From Malurus cyaneus samueli (Eukaryota; Chordata; Aves; Passeriformes; Maluridae): a DNA stretch of 64,000 nucleotides. Below, one piece after another: positions 38,682 to 52,481 of this stretch (positions are counted from its first letter, which is position 1; each line of letters opens with the position of its first letter). The notes under the pieces are model-generated. The model saw nothing but the letters and a program-made list of their open reading frames with translations. It did no database searches and was not told the DNA's origin. Position numbers and translations under genes: made by a program. Location of the stretch: assembly GCA_009741485.1 (NCBI GenBank), contig CM019218.1:39573358-39637357 (forward strand), given 5' to 3'.

Positions 38682-39370
38682 TTACAAAACTTAGAGTAAG
38701 ATGCAAAAATGAAATAAAAGTGACAAATACATTTTACATTTTCAGGTTTTGGTAGACTATTTTAACTTGCCATCTGGAGATATAACAAAATAATAAAGGC
38801 TTACATAATATAGAGAAATGTGCTTTAAAGATTCCTGCCTGTGGAATACTTGTTTGAAATACTTGTTGCTATGCCAGAGAACATTTTCAAGTCACAGCAT
38901 ACAAACAGTGACTTGCAGACGAGTGGGTCAAACCCAAAAGGTCATGTCAGTTTAATTTCATGGTAGGAGATGAGAAATTGCTGATGGGTCAGGGAAAACA
39001 GGATCTGAGTACTCATATCCATCTGTTCCTGGGGTGTAGAGAGAGGCTTTTTAATCCCATCTGTTTGTGGTAGCCAGAGCACAGGTTGTATGATCAGCAC
39101 TTAGTAACTGGCTTCTCTTGACACAAGTGTAATTCAAGTTTCGTGTTTTTATTTCTTATTTTTGTAACATCAGCAGAATGAACCCAAGCTTTAAAGATAT
39201 TCTTGACTTTTACTATCCTCATTTAAAATATAGCTGAGTTTAGAAAATATTTTCAAATGCATGCAGACTCTAAGGTTGCAAGCAGAATCTGAATGTACTA
39301 CCCAATGTCTCAGCCCAGTCCAAAGCCTAGCCTCTGATTCAAAAATGTGTTTTGGAAATTTTCAGGTTTC

Positions 39371-39409
<39 letters not shown>

Positions 39410-42400
39410 AAACCAGTACGTTCTACGATTTGTAGGACTATGAGATTGGTCAAATGCAAATCAGGGAGATATGCATAATAGAGAATTGAATTGGCTGAAA
39501 GTGATCCAGATCATGGTGCTCTGATGTAACATTCAACATTCAACATTGCTGAGCAGAAAATCATCACTGAGTTTGATTGCTGATGAGAATCATAGGGATT
39601 AGGAAACAGGATGTGGGTTTCTGGTTTTGTAGGATGGAGGTAGATGGAACTGCAAGAAAAGGAACTCAGTGAGTATTTCCTACTAATTCCCAACATTCTC
39701 CTACAGTATAATTTTTCCCTATCCAAGAGTATTACCATATTTTATTTCTAGAGTATTTTTATCTGAAGGTATTAAATCCCCAAAGAAATCCAAGCATTTC
39801 TTAAAGCAGCCTATAAGTTGGATGTTCTATATCCTTGAAACATGTATTGAAATCAAGGGAAAAATCATTGTCATTCTAAACTTTTCAAGTTTATGAAAAG
39901 TTAAGATTTCAATTCACATGAGTACTGAAGGTGAAGTATAATTTTTTGATACACTAAAAAAATTGTAAAATCATGATGTTTATTCAGGTACATTTAGCTG
40001 AGTGAAACTAAATAGCTTGGTCTCAGTGAACTGCTTAAGACACATAGTGAATTAATGACAGATGAGAAAATAGAACACAGGTGCCTCAGGCATCCAATTG
40101 TTTCCCTGTGGTAAATAAAAGCATCTTTCTGCTTGACACAACAGTGAATTTCAAATTAAAAAAGTCCTGGTGTTAGCTTACCATGAGGCATCTAGAGGAT
40201 GCAAAATGAGCAGCTTAGTTCTATTATTCTAAACTGATCTGGGAGGAGGAAATCAAGCCAGATTAAACAAGTCGTGTGTTGTCATTTGCATAACTGTAAC
40301 CCATTAGAAAACTGTGCCACAGTAAACAAGATATTTTAAGGTAGCTAAGATCTGATTAGATACATAGCACAGAAAATAAAAAAATAATTAAAGCAGTCCA
40401 TTACTTCCTTGCAGACACTGCTCATGGGAGTTAAGGGGTAAAATACTACATGAAGGAAATGGAAAAGCAGGATGGGGAGAGCAGACTTTATGAGAAAAAT
40501 TTCCCAGGATGTGCTAATAGGAATGAGGGTGAGGATGACAGAATTCTATCCAATCCTCACAAAAAGAAGATATAAAAATTTGCTAAACTGGATTGAATTC
40601 CTTGACAATTCTAAGCTTGGACAAGGGATATCACAAGGATAAAATTAAATACAGTCCCGACTTTGTAATTAAGCCTGAAACTAAAATACTTTCTAGAGGG
40701 TTTACATCTCACAATTGATGATATTGTAGAACAAGGTGACAGCAACCTTAGCTTTCTTGGTTCCATGTCCATGATAAGAATTTCACTGTCACAGGAGAAC
40801 AGTAATGCCCACTGTAGGTGGCATCTGGGCTCACAGCAGCACCGCTCACCATTTCATACCACGTGGCTCTCACAAATTAGGAACCCACATTATTGTTTCT
40901 TATCCCTTCTTCTTTTGCAGTTTCACATAAGCAGGAGTGATGAGTTCATCATTCTCTCTAAGAGTCTCTCATTGCTGAACAAGTGCTTGGCTACCAAAAT
41001 CATTTCAGAAAAAGGTGTGGACATTCCCCACCATAACACGCTCTTTTAATTATCATTCAGGCTGTGCTTGCACCACAACACAGTTTTTGTTTTTCTTGCT
41101 ATGCTGCTTCCCCTGAGCAGAGAGGGAGCTGCAGAAGTCCTCCTGAGCAGGCTGGGCTTAGCAAATCAGGCAGGCATAGTTTATACTGAGATTTATTGCT
41201 GCCTGTCTTGTTTTGTCTCATACTGCCTTAATATTCTTTGGCGTTTACCACAAGAATCGACTACTGTGTGGTAGAACAGATACCAGGGGCTCATTTAGAC
41301 AGAAAAAAAAGAGCATTTTGCAGTAGCTTAGGGTGTATGAACAATGGTTTAGAAGCATTATTCCTTTGGTTTCTTGTGATCACAGAAATAAGAGATGAAA
41401 ACCCTTTGGGGTATCTTATGATTTTTCAATACCAGAGAGAGATGGACAGATGTTCCTGGATCACATTTGTCAATATTTTATCTAGTCCAGTTGTATGTAT
41501 TTAATATTTCTCTCAGAAAATTAAACAGAATAATCATCATGGGAAATTTTTCTTAGTGTTCAGTCTTAAATTTCTTTGCTTAATATCATTCTGCATCTTT
41601 GCATAATGGGCTTAGTAAACTGTAAAGAGAGAAGGAGCACTTGCTGGTCAAGCAAGTATCTGCAAAACTCTCAGCTCCATCAGAGAAGTTGAACCATTGT
41701 TCTTGGCCCTGGTGACATATGCAGTAATTGGAGAACATTTCACTGGCTCTGACAGAATGAATCCAATACTACATGTGTAATATGAAGGTGATTAGAGCAG
41801 AGAAAAAGTTAGCTATCGACAAGACAAAGAAATTTTTTTTTTCCTGTGCATTAATTTGAGATCTTCTGCTATTAATATAAGATTAATTTATTATTGATAG
41901 ACAAGGAATTCCTATAGGCATTAAACTGTCCATCTCAAAATTAGTTTGGTTGAAATTTATTATCAGTAGTACCAATGGCAATATACCTGGAGATCTCAAA
42001 AATCAAAAACATATTCTGAACTCCTTCATTTCCTTCCCTCAGATAACTGACACATATATTTTCCCCCCTGATTCTTCTTCAGTTTTCTGTTCAGAAAGGT
42101 ACATAAAGAGTGCAACTAACTCTCTATACCTTGCTGGCTCTCAGAGATACATATCACATTAATTTTCCTGAAAGGAGGTCATACCCCATCAATGCACCAT
42201 GTACGTAATCATCCCATCTCACTTCCCTTCAAGAAAACTGTTTGTTTTATTTTTAAATCCATTCATGTAATCATGAACATCATGTTTATGTCCTTGAGTT
42301 TCAGTAATAACTGCTGTATGCTGCTGGGAAAAAAATCTCCTTTAAACTTCTAAAAGAAAAACTAAACTTTTATGCTTGCACACTTCTCCCTACAGCTACT

Positions 42401-42663
42401 CTTTTGGGAAAAGGTTTTTTTTTTACAAGCTGTGCATAACTAGTCTCCCTCTCCCCTCATCTGTTTTTCAAAGTTAAATAGCTCTTAATTCATGCAGCAG
42501 AATTTCCTTAATTTCAGCATTTTACTGTCTTTTTCCATATCTTTCTCAGTCTGTTTTATCTATTTTGAAAGAACTGCATGCAATACCCTGGATTTTGCTT
42601 CATTCAGAAGTGCACTTATGCTGTTCATTTCTAAGTTCCTTTGCTAATAATTGCTGCTGTTCA

Positions 42664-42671
<8 letters not shown>
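38682..42671. other. AT-rich DNA with A34, no gene recognised
   Basis: The A34 run explains the lysine-rich open frame at 39261-39443. A small triplication of ACATTCA lies at 39530-39546. The 40765-41504 stretch is a little less AT-rich, with frames of 68-94 codons, none recognised. Confidence 0.6.
39375..39408. repeat. Homopolymer A34
   Basis: Thirty-four uninterrupted A, the longest homopolymer in the window. Confidence 0.9.

Positions 42672-42698
<27 letters not shown>
42672..42698. repeat. Homopolymer T27
   Basis: Twenty-seven uninterrupted T after CTGGGA. Confidence 0.9.
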
Positions 42699-42704
<6 letters not shown>

Positions 42705-43488
42705 GCTGAATTTTCAGTGAGAGTGGCACATAAAATCTTTTTTTTCATCAAGTAACAAAACCCCAACTATTTTAGTGCTTCCCAGGGTTGTTTTCAGCCA
42801 TGTGCCTTATTTTGCACTTAAGACACTGGATTTCATTTGCCATTTCATTGCCAAGTCAGTCAGTAAATGACTAATTCATGACAATTTTAGGTTTGGTTAT
42901 TCTGAGTCATTTTTTTTTATCATCATCAGACTTTGTCAGTTCACTTGTATTCCTTTTTGCTGAGCAATATATATTCTAGCACAGATCCAAATAGCATCCC
43001 ACTGGTAACTTATCTCAGGGAACAAACTTCATTTTGAGTCAAACATCACAAACTCTCCCTTCTCTTGTTCTGGAATGAACATATTCAAAACTGCTTGCAT
43101 ATTCACCGGACATAGTGAGTAGCAATATTAATGTGAGACATGAAGAAATTAAATTTTATTAAGAAAAGACTTGCAGGTATTGAAGTTCCTTGTGCCCACA
43201 CTGGAAGTGCAGTTTCTCTCTGGTGCTTCAGTGTGTGATCTTGATCTTTGTTCCCCTGAAAAAGAAGCTGATTCAAGCCTACCAGTGGTCTAACTGTGTG
43301 ACTACTACAAGACTTCACATGTTGACATAAAGAAAATTTCAATCAAAATTAAATCCTTCTTGTTACTACATCCCTCTGTTCCTCATATACCTGGCTCTAG
43401 GAATAGTACTGTGAAATTTCATTACTGAGCATTAAAATATAATTCAGCCCTTAGAAGGAAGTTGCTATAAGAGGTAAAGCATTGCTGG

Positions 43489-43527
43489 TTTTTTTGGGTT
43501 TTTTTTTTTTTTTTGTTTTTTTTTTTT
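43489..43527. repeat. T-rich tract with G interruptions
   Basis: Runs of 7-16 T separated by GGG or G. Confidence 0.85.
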
Positions 43528-45266
43528 CATAAAGTGCCAGGGGTTCCTCTTCTTTTACTAAAGAACATTATAGCAATTTTGTGTGTTCATTAACGTACAG
43601 GGCTGCAATGTTTTCCTATTCAGTAAAATCAGGAACTTCAACCCCATTAAAGCTGATGCCTGTTTCATATCCTCTGCTGACCAGATTTTGGCAGTACACC
43701 TTGAAATGTCTGGCAATCTGTCAGACTGTTACCATTTCAGAAGTACTAATTTTCCTTTTAGATGAGGTGCAGCATTAGTCATGTATTTTCTTTGTTACAG
43801 CAGATGTAGAACCCAGCAGCCAAGTGATCAACATACACCCAGGCTTTGCCCCACTGCAAATGTTTCAGTTATCAAACATATGGTCTGATGTTGCGAGTCT
43901 TGCTTAAATGTTGTAGCTGAAATCAGCTGTGCAGGAACACCGAAACCAGGGAGGACTCCCCTCGCTTTTGGATAGCAGGATTTCACACAGCCACCTGCAG
44001 AACACTTTCTGTTCAGCTGATGCACACATTGCTATCAAGCTGCAGATGCTGACAGATGGATGTTATGTTACATAATGCTCATAATCCCCCTCAAATATTT
44101 TATGCAGCAGACAAGAATATACAAGGGGAAGAAAGGTAACCAAGGCTTTCATGTGACAATGAAAATGATGTCGCATTAAAGGAAAATTTAAACTGAGAAT
44201 CTCGGAATATTTTGAAAGGTATTTAACGTTGAGAAACCCTGTGAGAATGTCACATGGTGTATTGCAGACAACTTTTCTGCTATTTAAGGAAAGACTTCTT
44301 CACTCCAAACTCTCTTGCAAAGTCTCAGCATGTAAGGCAATCCTGAACATCTCCCTCATCGGTGAATGGGGAGGAACTGTAAGAAGTGAGGACTGGTTTG
44401 AAATCCCTTTCAGTTCAGCTAAACTGCCATTTTGAAGTAGTAAAGGGGACATGTGACAACAGTAAATAATTCTCCAGTAGCAATCTGGGAGCTGAACAGA
44501 AACATTTTATCCTTTACTAGGAATAGTTTCCAAGGAACACAATCTACTTTAATGATAGTTTTCTCTATATAATTGCTAGAGCTACACATCACTGGCCAAT
44601 TTCTCCTAGATTCTTTGAACAAAGTACAAAAAGACAAGTTATGTCTCAGCTTAATTTCTCAGGAAGCTACCCTCTTTTTTCTATTTTACTCTTGGAATTA
44701 ATAATGCATTACCCACTTTAGATCACTATTTCCAGATGTTTTTCAAAGCACAGCCAGGTTACGTATGCCTGAACACATCTTCTTTAAAGAAATTGCATGT
44801 GTAACCTTAAGGCAATGTAATCCTGAGAGGAAGATTAACCTTTAGTTGCATTTACATTGTTTTTGGAGCATGACTAACCTTTTATTTGGAAGTGTTAAAC
44901 AGGAGGAATTGGACTATTTACAGATGGACCAAACCTGCTGATTGAAAGCCAAATTCTGCTCTTACTGGAATTAGTAGGATTTTTGTTAAAGAAGTAAGTA
45001 AAAGATCAGTTTCTCATTTTGTGCTTAAACTTTGATTTTCAGAGACTCTTGAGGAACAGCAATTTCAATCATTGTCACAGGAGTAAAGAGACTCACAATC
45101 TCTGAAAACAGGGCCTCTTCCACTCAGGTAAATTTTTTTCCCCTGTCTTCCCACTATATTATGACAGAGCAATCAATATATACAATTACATTACATATTA
45201 TTGTAATACATTAATAACAGTTATATATAAAATATAAATTATGTATATTTATATCATATAATATAG

Positions 45267-45288
45267 ATATATATATATATATATATAT
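45267..45288. repeat. (AT)n microsatellite
   Basis: Eleven AT units in an AT-only neighbourhood beginning about 45160. Confidence 0.9.
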
Positions 45289-45642
45289 GACTAGGACATA
45301 ATGAAAATACTTTAGATACTTTATCTAGAACTGGATGTACTTACAACAGCAACACAAAGCCCACGGACAAACCTTTTCTCTCATTCTCATTTCTAAAATT
45401 CAAATTTATCAATCCAGAAAAATAAAAAAAAAAAAAATTAAAAAAGGATATTTTGGCTTCAAGATTTACATACTGTCAGTACCAACATAAACATAAAGAT
45501 ATGGAATAGGTTCTGAACACATGCCAATGTAGTTAGAGTGCACATTCTGTTCACTGACTCTGAGTATTAAAACATTAATATTATGTTTGTTTACATTATT
45601 AAAACAAGACACATTTTCATGCTTGTTTTCATGATTCTCTAC

Positions 45643-45834
45643 TGTGAGGGTGGTGAGGCACTGGTTTCCCAGGGAAGCTGTGGATGCCCCATCTCTGTCA
45701 GTGTCCAAGACCAGGCTGGATGGGGCTTTGAGCAGCCTGGTCTAGTGAAAGATGCCCCCGCCCATGGAAGGGAGTTGGAACTGAAGGATATTTATGGTCC
45801 CCTCCAACACAAACCATTCTGTGATCATGGAATG
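45643..45834 (+). mobile_element. CR1 LINE 3' UTR, 5'-truncated
   Basis: Follows the CR1 3' end in sense orientation with good agreement: GAGGGTGGTGAGGCACTGG, GAAGCTGTGGATGCCCCATC, CAGGCTGGATGGGGCTTTGA, GCAGCCTGGTCTAGTG, CCCATGGAAGGGAGTTGGAA, GGTCCCCTCCAAC, and terminal CCATTCTGTGATCATGGAAT, a copy of the ATTCTRTG octamer repeats. About 190 bp remain, as expected for a truncated insertion. The open frames over it are incidental, since this part of CR1 is noncoding. It is the least diverged CR1 copy in the window. Confidence 0.92.
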
Positions 45835-48182
45835 TCATTTTTGCACAAAAGCTGAGAGTTTTCAGTCCTTGAGGAAGACATCAATTGTTTTAAGGGGTTG
45901 GATCTTTACACAACCTTATGAACCTGAAATTTATAAGTTAGGACCCTGTGAATTTACCTTACATGCATGTCTGTATTTTAACTGAATATCCCTTTCAGAA
46001 AGGAAAGATACATGTGATCATGTGGGAAGCAGTGACAATGCACTTACTGAGGAAAGTTTAGAACTTGTGTCTGGTAGTTCCTAGGAAAAGGTTCCCAAAC
46101 CACATTGTCTACAGAGAAAGTTCTCTCAGAGACTCACTCTAACTTTTATAAGTTTAGCTAGGATGCAAAGAGAAACTTTCAGGAAGAAGAGTAAGGTGAA
46201 TCTCATCTCAGATATAGAAAAAACTTTTGTTCTGTTTTGTTTAAATCTGCCTTTTAGCAATTTATCTTGAATGAAAATATATTGACTTGTTATCCTCCCA
46301 CTGGTATTAATTGGGAGCTACTGTAGGAATATCAACAACCTTCATTAGGAGGATCAGGGTCTGCTTTAGGACTTGACAAATGTTCTGTATTGTCAAAAGA
46401 AAATAACACTAATCTAAATTCTAATACCAGCCTCCCTTAACAATAACTCAGACATTGCAAACCACAATTTTCCCAAACCTCATACTTCTGTGGTTTCATT
46501 TGAACATTAAGATAACTTCTGTGTTAGAGGGCTTCTTGTGTGTGTTTTCTTTGGTTTGAGACTTTTTGATCAATGGATTAATAGCCTGAACAGGTAACTG
46601 TAAGTTGACTGAAATAGTTAATGTCTGTTAACACTGTTCTAATTGGAAACTAATGTTTTGCCTCTCCTGTCGTTTGGTCTAACATCAAAAATCACACTAA
46701 TTTTTTTGTACTTTTCATCAGACCTTGTGAACTCCTTGAATGACTGAAGAAAATAAAACATGCAATTATCAGTTATTTTAATGCAATATAATTCCGAATG
46801 GAAGACCTGCACAGCCTTAATCTGCAGAACATCAAGTCTGTGTGTGTGTTTGTAAATAAGTAAAATAAGACAGGTGTCAGGCTTGAAGTGGGGAAGGAGA
46901 AAGGGATGGAAGAGGAATAAGGTGATTCCTGGCACTTAATTTTAAAGCATATTATCTAGACAATATAAAATCTTATTATTTTATTTTTGGTGTTTGCTAT
47001 AATATGTCAAAAGAGATCTTCTGCTCAGATTTTGGTGAAAAAAGGTGATCTAAGCTGTACATTTTAGTGAAAGTCATATTTCCCTGCAGATGATGATACA
47101 AGAAACAGTGTAGAATAGGATTATTCAAGGGCTGTGTCAAATGGTTCCATACTATATGTCCTCTCTTCTGATTTCTGGATGTCAGTGGAAAATTCAGCCT
47201 AAATCACTCATTCATATATGTGTACAATATTATGTTTTATTTTTCTGATAGTAAACCACACAGAATACCATTCAGCCTACTTAGATCAGGTCTTCTGAAT
47301 CTTCTAAATTCTTACTACAAAGTAGGGTTATTGTAAAGCCTAAAATCCTGCTTTTCACAATGGAGCTGGTCCTGGTGGGACTTTGAAGATAAGAGCTTGC
47401 ATCTTGATTTTAGAACTTAAGAGGAGCTGGTCATTGGCATGCTTCAATTAGCATGTTATTTTCAAATTTGGGGCTAATCAAATGCTCATTGAAAAGGTGG
47501 ATGGATCAGGAACACAAGTGACAAGAAAAGTGTAAGAAGAGAATTTTTGTAGAGAAAGAATATTCTTATCACAGGTATATTAAATTTGGTATCATTTATT
47601 TTAAAAAGCATTCTGTTCTCAAACTGTGTTTTCTTTACAGTTTTCTACTCGATACTCTGCATCCTTAACATAGCACTCCAGAAGAGACTTCATGAATTAT
47701 AATTGTTAAACCTTGGGTTTATGCAACTGTAACAACTTCAAAGAACTACTGAAAGTTTGGTGGTTGCAGTGTGGGGAGAAAGAATTTTTGCATATGCAAC
47801 CAACCTGAGAGTATAATAGAGGATCAGCCAAGTTTTCAAAATAAATAAATGATTTAGTCCTAAGGCAGCTTCCATTTAGTGAGTGAAAAATAATAGATAA
47901 ATAAAAAAGAAATGTTTTGGGCCTTTGAATAATTACTTATTTATCATACACCCTTATGAATTATTTTTACCTCATCCATGAAAGATCAAGAATTTGCCAA
48001 ATTCATGGTAACTTGTGAGAAACTCTGCCTCAGTATTTCAGACATACTTTGTTCCAAATGCCTCATTAATATTGCTTTGGTTACAGATGGCTGCATGGAC
48101 ATCTTTGTGCCTCCACAAGAATACATCACCAGGAAAATAAACCTTCATGTGAATGCGTCTGTATATCCTCCTGAGTTAAATT

Positions 48183-48183
<1 letters not shown>
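45835..48183. other. AT-rich DNA, no gene recognised
   Basis: No element seen. The last 200 bases, before the A33 run, contain an AATAAA at 48136-48141 and could be the 3' end of an old retrocopy. The open frame there (47978-48322) owes its lysine run to the A tract. Confidence 0.55.

Positions 48184-48216
<33 letters not shown>
48184..48216. repeat. Homopolymer A33
   Basis: Thirty-three uninterrupted A, 42 bases after an AATAAA. Confidence 0.9.
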
Positions 48217-48218
<2 letters not shown>

Positions 48219-49780
48219 AACAAAAACAGGGAGAAATGGTGGCAGAATGCTGTCAACGTTTAGTTTGTGACTTTAACCTAATTTTTACTTTCTATAAGTT
48301 TAAAAGATGTACTCAAGTTTAACATGAGAAATTCAGCTTTTCCTGAAAATTACAAAATAAAAAAATTAATCTCCCTGATTCTCCAAGATATTTTTCAGGT
48401 TACAAAAAATTTCAAGAAGCTAAATATAGTGTGTGTCTTCTAAATATTTAGAGGATCCTTTAATGGTCGAACTTCTAGAACTCTCATTTTTTAAGTTTTC
48501 TCTCCAACACAGATTATTTATTTCTTTCTTTCTGCAGGGAAAATGAAAACTCGTCTGAAAAATATGGAGAGCTTTTGTAATGCTTCTCTGAACAAGATCC
48601 TTGACTGAATGTACTCACCTGACTGTAAAATTACCCACCTTATGACTTAAATCTTTCTTGGAGAACCTTCCTTTTTTTAGAGGCCTGAGAAAAGTGAAAA
48701 ACAGAGCAATAGCACGTTGGTTCTTCTGCTGCTCTGAATGGAACTGAAGAGTTATCCACCCATCCTTCGGAACAGTGAGTAGACATCGTGATTTTAACAA
48801 CTGGAAGCCTGGGATCCAAGTGTGAACAGCGTAGCTATTAATTTTTACAGCAAATCAGAACAGAGAAAGGGAGATTCTTTGGGCAAGCAAAGCAGACAAC
48901 TTCACCAAGTGAGTCCAATTTAAAGTAGGGCTCTGTTCTGCAAACAGCAGGACTTTGTATAGTGTATTTCAGTTCACTAATAATCATTGCTCCTGTTTGG
49001 TAAGGTTTCATGACTCAGTGTAACTTTTTTGGGTTACCTTGTTTCTTCAGAAAACTTATGAGTTTTAGCCCAATTTCCATGGACTCTGGAGAGCTGAGAC
49101 AAGATCACCATCACTGAAGGTGTAGTGTCAGACAGGAGAAACCAAGGGGGCTCTCTCTGACATGGAAATTATGCTGCAGGCAATTTCAAAGATTTGGAAA
49201 TGTGACCACAAAGAAAAGAGAGTTTATGCTCTGAGTGCAGCAGAGGATCAAATGGCTCTCAGCAGAAGGTTTTTTAGTGAACTGAGGGTTGAGTCTCCAA
49301 GTTCTGCATTTCAGTAGCAGCTTTCAGTGTGTCATTTTGGATTGTTATAAGAATGTGATCTTGGTCATGATAAAGAGAGCAAGTCAATCTTATTTTATTA
49401 AACTTAGCTGCAGTAATATCTCCTAGCATGGTATCCGACCATCTCTATTTAGGATTATGGTTTTTTTTTGCCATGGATTCTGAGTGATCAGGATGGCTTT
49501 AGGCTTGTGTATTTGTGACAACTTTAGAAACTCAGTATTTTTCTACATAGGAAAGTAAATCTGAAAAAAAGAAGGAATTTATTTGAACAGCAGCAGTGGC
49601 AAAACAACAAATCATGGTATGATATCTATGGTTATTATAAAGCAGTAGACAAAGAACAGACCAAAACTGTGTTTGCTGTTCTTCACACTTCATTGGGAAC
49701 AGTCTCAGTTTGGACATTCAGTTTTTAGAGCAGATATTTTTATTTATGATCATAGATACTTTATGCGACTTGGGAAACAC

Positions 49781-49820
49781 TTAAAAAAAAAAAAAACAAA
49801 CAAACAAAAAAAAAAAAAAC
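49781..49820. repeat. A-rich tract with CAAA units
   Basis: A14, then three CAAA units, then a second A-run ending in CCCC. Confidence 0.85.
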
Positions 49821-51168
49821 CCCAAAGAACCTGAAGAGGAATTGTTACCTATTAACTGAAAAACTACCAATGTATACTTTTTCTTTACATTCTTCCTCAA
49901 AAAAAAAAAGACAGTATTTCTTTTTTTCCTTTACTCTTCACTAGTAAACTTGTTTTGGCTCCTGGAAATCAAACTTATGTGTTTATCAAAAGCAACTATA
50001 ATTTCTCATCAAGCAAGTAAAATTCTATGATCTCTACAATCTGAAAAATGTTTACCATTACAAACCCCATAAATCTAGTTGTCTCCACAGACACTAAAGA
50101 TGATGTTCCAATTTCTCCGTATCATGCACTCACAAATGAGTATTGTTGTGTCCATTAGCTTTGAATGCATTCATGGATAAATAAGGACTTTGAACTAATC
50201 TGTACACAAAGCTGGCTTGGCAGGGTTTGGAGGTTTAATTGAACTTCATATAAATTTACAATTAGTTTGTTTTGTTTACTTTCTGATGGCATTAGCAAAC
50301 ATATTATAAAGGAGATACAAATAAAATTTGTGCCAATTACATATGAGAATAATTGGATTTTATTAATCCAAGAATTCATGCAATCAATTTAATTATTGGT
50401 ACTCTTACTTCAGATACCTCATTATTCCTCACACTAATTAATCACTACCACTAATGAGTAGTTTTGAAATGGGACTGTTTACCCATTTGCCCTGAATGGA
50501 AGTTTTCTTAAACAACCATTGATATTTACTTTAGGGAAACAAGCAAGTTTTCTGAATAAATGTATTTACATATTTTCAAAAAGTTACTCTGTGAGGTAAC
50601 AGAGCTTCCTTGGTTCAAAATAAGAGATTTAAAACATTGTTATTCCAGGCCTGTCTGAGTCTGAGCAAATGACTTACATATGCCTTCTTCAATATATTGT
50701 TATTTGGCAAGGATATATGAACATCAAAATGGAAGATTAACAAATACTGTAAATAATCATAGGGTTTTTCTGAGGTATTTACTGAATAACCATAATAGCT
50801 TTGGAGATTGTCTTCCTCCTCTGCCTCTATATATCCAGTCTGGAAACACCTTCCATTTTTTATGGTGCCATGTAGGGGCAATACACTAAACATGAGTTAG
50901 CAAGAAATGTGTTACAGAGAATATCCTCCCTCACAGAGATGTAAGAGAAAACGCATTTGAAAGAAAGACATTATTTCTGATGGAATAAAATGCAGAAATG
51001 ATTTTGGAGATAGCTTAATTTAAAAGGGGAATATGGGAAAAGCATTTGGATTTAACTGACGAGACCAAAGGAAGGAGGCTAAAGTTGGAACTGATTGGGA
51101 AAAATAATTTTTGATGCAGAGGGTGGGACAATATTGTGGAAGTTGAAGAATAAGAAAAGAAGATTATT

Positions 51169-51236
51169 ATGTAAAAAAAAAAATTAAAAAAAATAAAAAA
51201 AAAAAAAGAAAAAGAAACAAACCAAAAAAAAAAGAA
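51169..51236. repeat. A-rich tract
   Basis: Nearly seventy bases of A runs with single T, G or CC interruptions. Confidence 0.85.
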
Positions 51237-51750
51237 AGCAACCTCAGAAAAACGAAGACAAGGAAAATAATTTTAGTTGTATGCCTGCAAAACAAAAAGC
51301 AACTCCCAAAGGAGCTGAGGAAAAACGCTCTTTGTATGATCATATTTAAGAAAATGGAAAAATGTCAGGAAGTCAAAAGGAGAGGCAAAAGAGACGTCTG
51401 AGAAAAAAACAGTGTAAACACCAAGGTCAGCAAAGGAGTGGGGAGGATGAGGAGATGCTCCAGGCAGAGCAGAGATTCTCCTGCAGCCTGTGGAAGAGAG
51501 TGCAGAGGAGAGAACATTTCCCTGCAGACCCCAGATGAGAGACATCTAAAACTGCAACCTATTCTTTTAAAATTTCAATTTAATACAATTATTGCGGAAC
51601 TGAAATCCAAGTTCCACAGCAGATCCAGTGAACTAAAACTTGCCACCACACTTCACTTTCTCAGCTGGAAAGCACATTGCAAACACAATCATATCCCAGT
51701 AGTTGCTCTAGCATTTCAGACTTAAAACATAATTCAAATGATTCTCACTA

Positions 51751-51796
51751 GGAAAAAAACAAAACAAAAACAAAAAAAAAACCTAAAAAACAACAA
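51751..51796. repeat. A/C-rich tract
   Basis: AAAACAAAAC-type units, then A10 and CCTAAAAAACAAC. Confidence 0.8.
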
Positions 51797-52313
51797 ACCT
51801 AAAGCTTACAATGACAAAGAGAAAAAGATGCTGTATTCTACGACTTTTAGAAACCAGAAATAATGCTTTGTACTCCAGAAGGTAGAATTTGCCTCTGGGA
51901 AAGTCGTTGCAGAACTTTATAGATAAAAATCAATGCTAGGAAAAAAAAAAAATATCAAATTTTAAAATAGTCAGGGACTGTGAGAATGATAATGAACTTT
52001 GGCACCCAATTAGGTAGGGAATATCTCTGCTCTTCAAAGCTCCACTTATGTATAAACTAGATCAAAGTTCTCTGTCAACTGTCTTTGAAGAAAAGCGTTT
52101 ACAATTCCTCTTTTCCTCACTGTCCCGCCTTATGATTTCTCCCTCCTACTTTCAGAGCACTGACAACCTCTGCTGGCACCTTCAGCAAATCATTGAGCAC
52201 AACATGGAGAGAAGGCTGGAGGAAATATTTAACTTTTTCCTGAAAGTTGAACCATTGTCATCTACAGAGCTTGGTGTGACCTTTTAGTTCCTGATACAAT
52301 TTTTACATGTAGA

Positions 52314-52481
52314 AAATCATATGGAATCAAAGAAGCATAGAGTGGCCTGGGTTGGAAGGGACATCAAAGATCACTCAGTTCTAACCCCCTGTCATGGACA
52401 GGGATACCTTTCACTAGACAAGGTTGCTCAGAGCCCTATCCATCCTGGTGTTGAATACCTCAAGGGATGGGGAGCCCACAA
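52314..52481 (-). mobile_element. CR1 LINE 3' UTR, inverted
   Basis: The plus strand shows the reverse complement of a CR1 3' end. Decayed octamers (AATCATATGGAATC, GCATAGAGTGG) come first, then CCTGGGTTGGAAGGGACATC, CCCCCTGTCATGGACAGGGA, CCTTTCACTAGACAAGGTTG, CTCAGAGCCC and GGGATGGGGAGCCCACA. About 168 bp of 3' UTR remain and the element is 5'-truncated. It belongs to the same broad CR1 type as the copy at 45643-45834 but in opposite orientation, and is moderately diverged. Confidence 0.92.

Larger units (their letters stand above)
42699..45642. other. AT-rich DNA with simple repeats, no gene recognised
   Basis: Includes a T/G tract at 43489-43527, (AT)n at 45267-45288 within a longer AT-only stretch, and an A-rich tract at 45421-45446. 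No coding region supported. Confidence 0.6.
48217..52313. other. AT-rich DNA with A-rich tracts, no gene recognised
   Basis: A-rich tracts are listed separately. At 51430-51545 a GC-richer piece contains GCAGAGATTCTCCTGCAGCC and GTGGAAGAG, faintly like units in avian ERVL-associated sequence, but too short to call. Confidence 0.55.

Noticed and set aside
39261..39443. Lysine-rich open frame
   Set aside because: Its lysine run is the translated A34 homopolymer; the rest has no coding character.
45583..45855. 90-codon frame over 45583-45855
   Set aside because: Lies across the noncoding CR1 3' UTR.
51430..51545. Possible ERVL-associated sequence (CAGAGATTCTCCTGCAGCC)
   Set aside because: Only about 100 bp with a faint resemblance recalled from memory; no boundaries or second motif.
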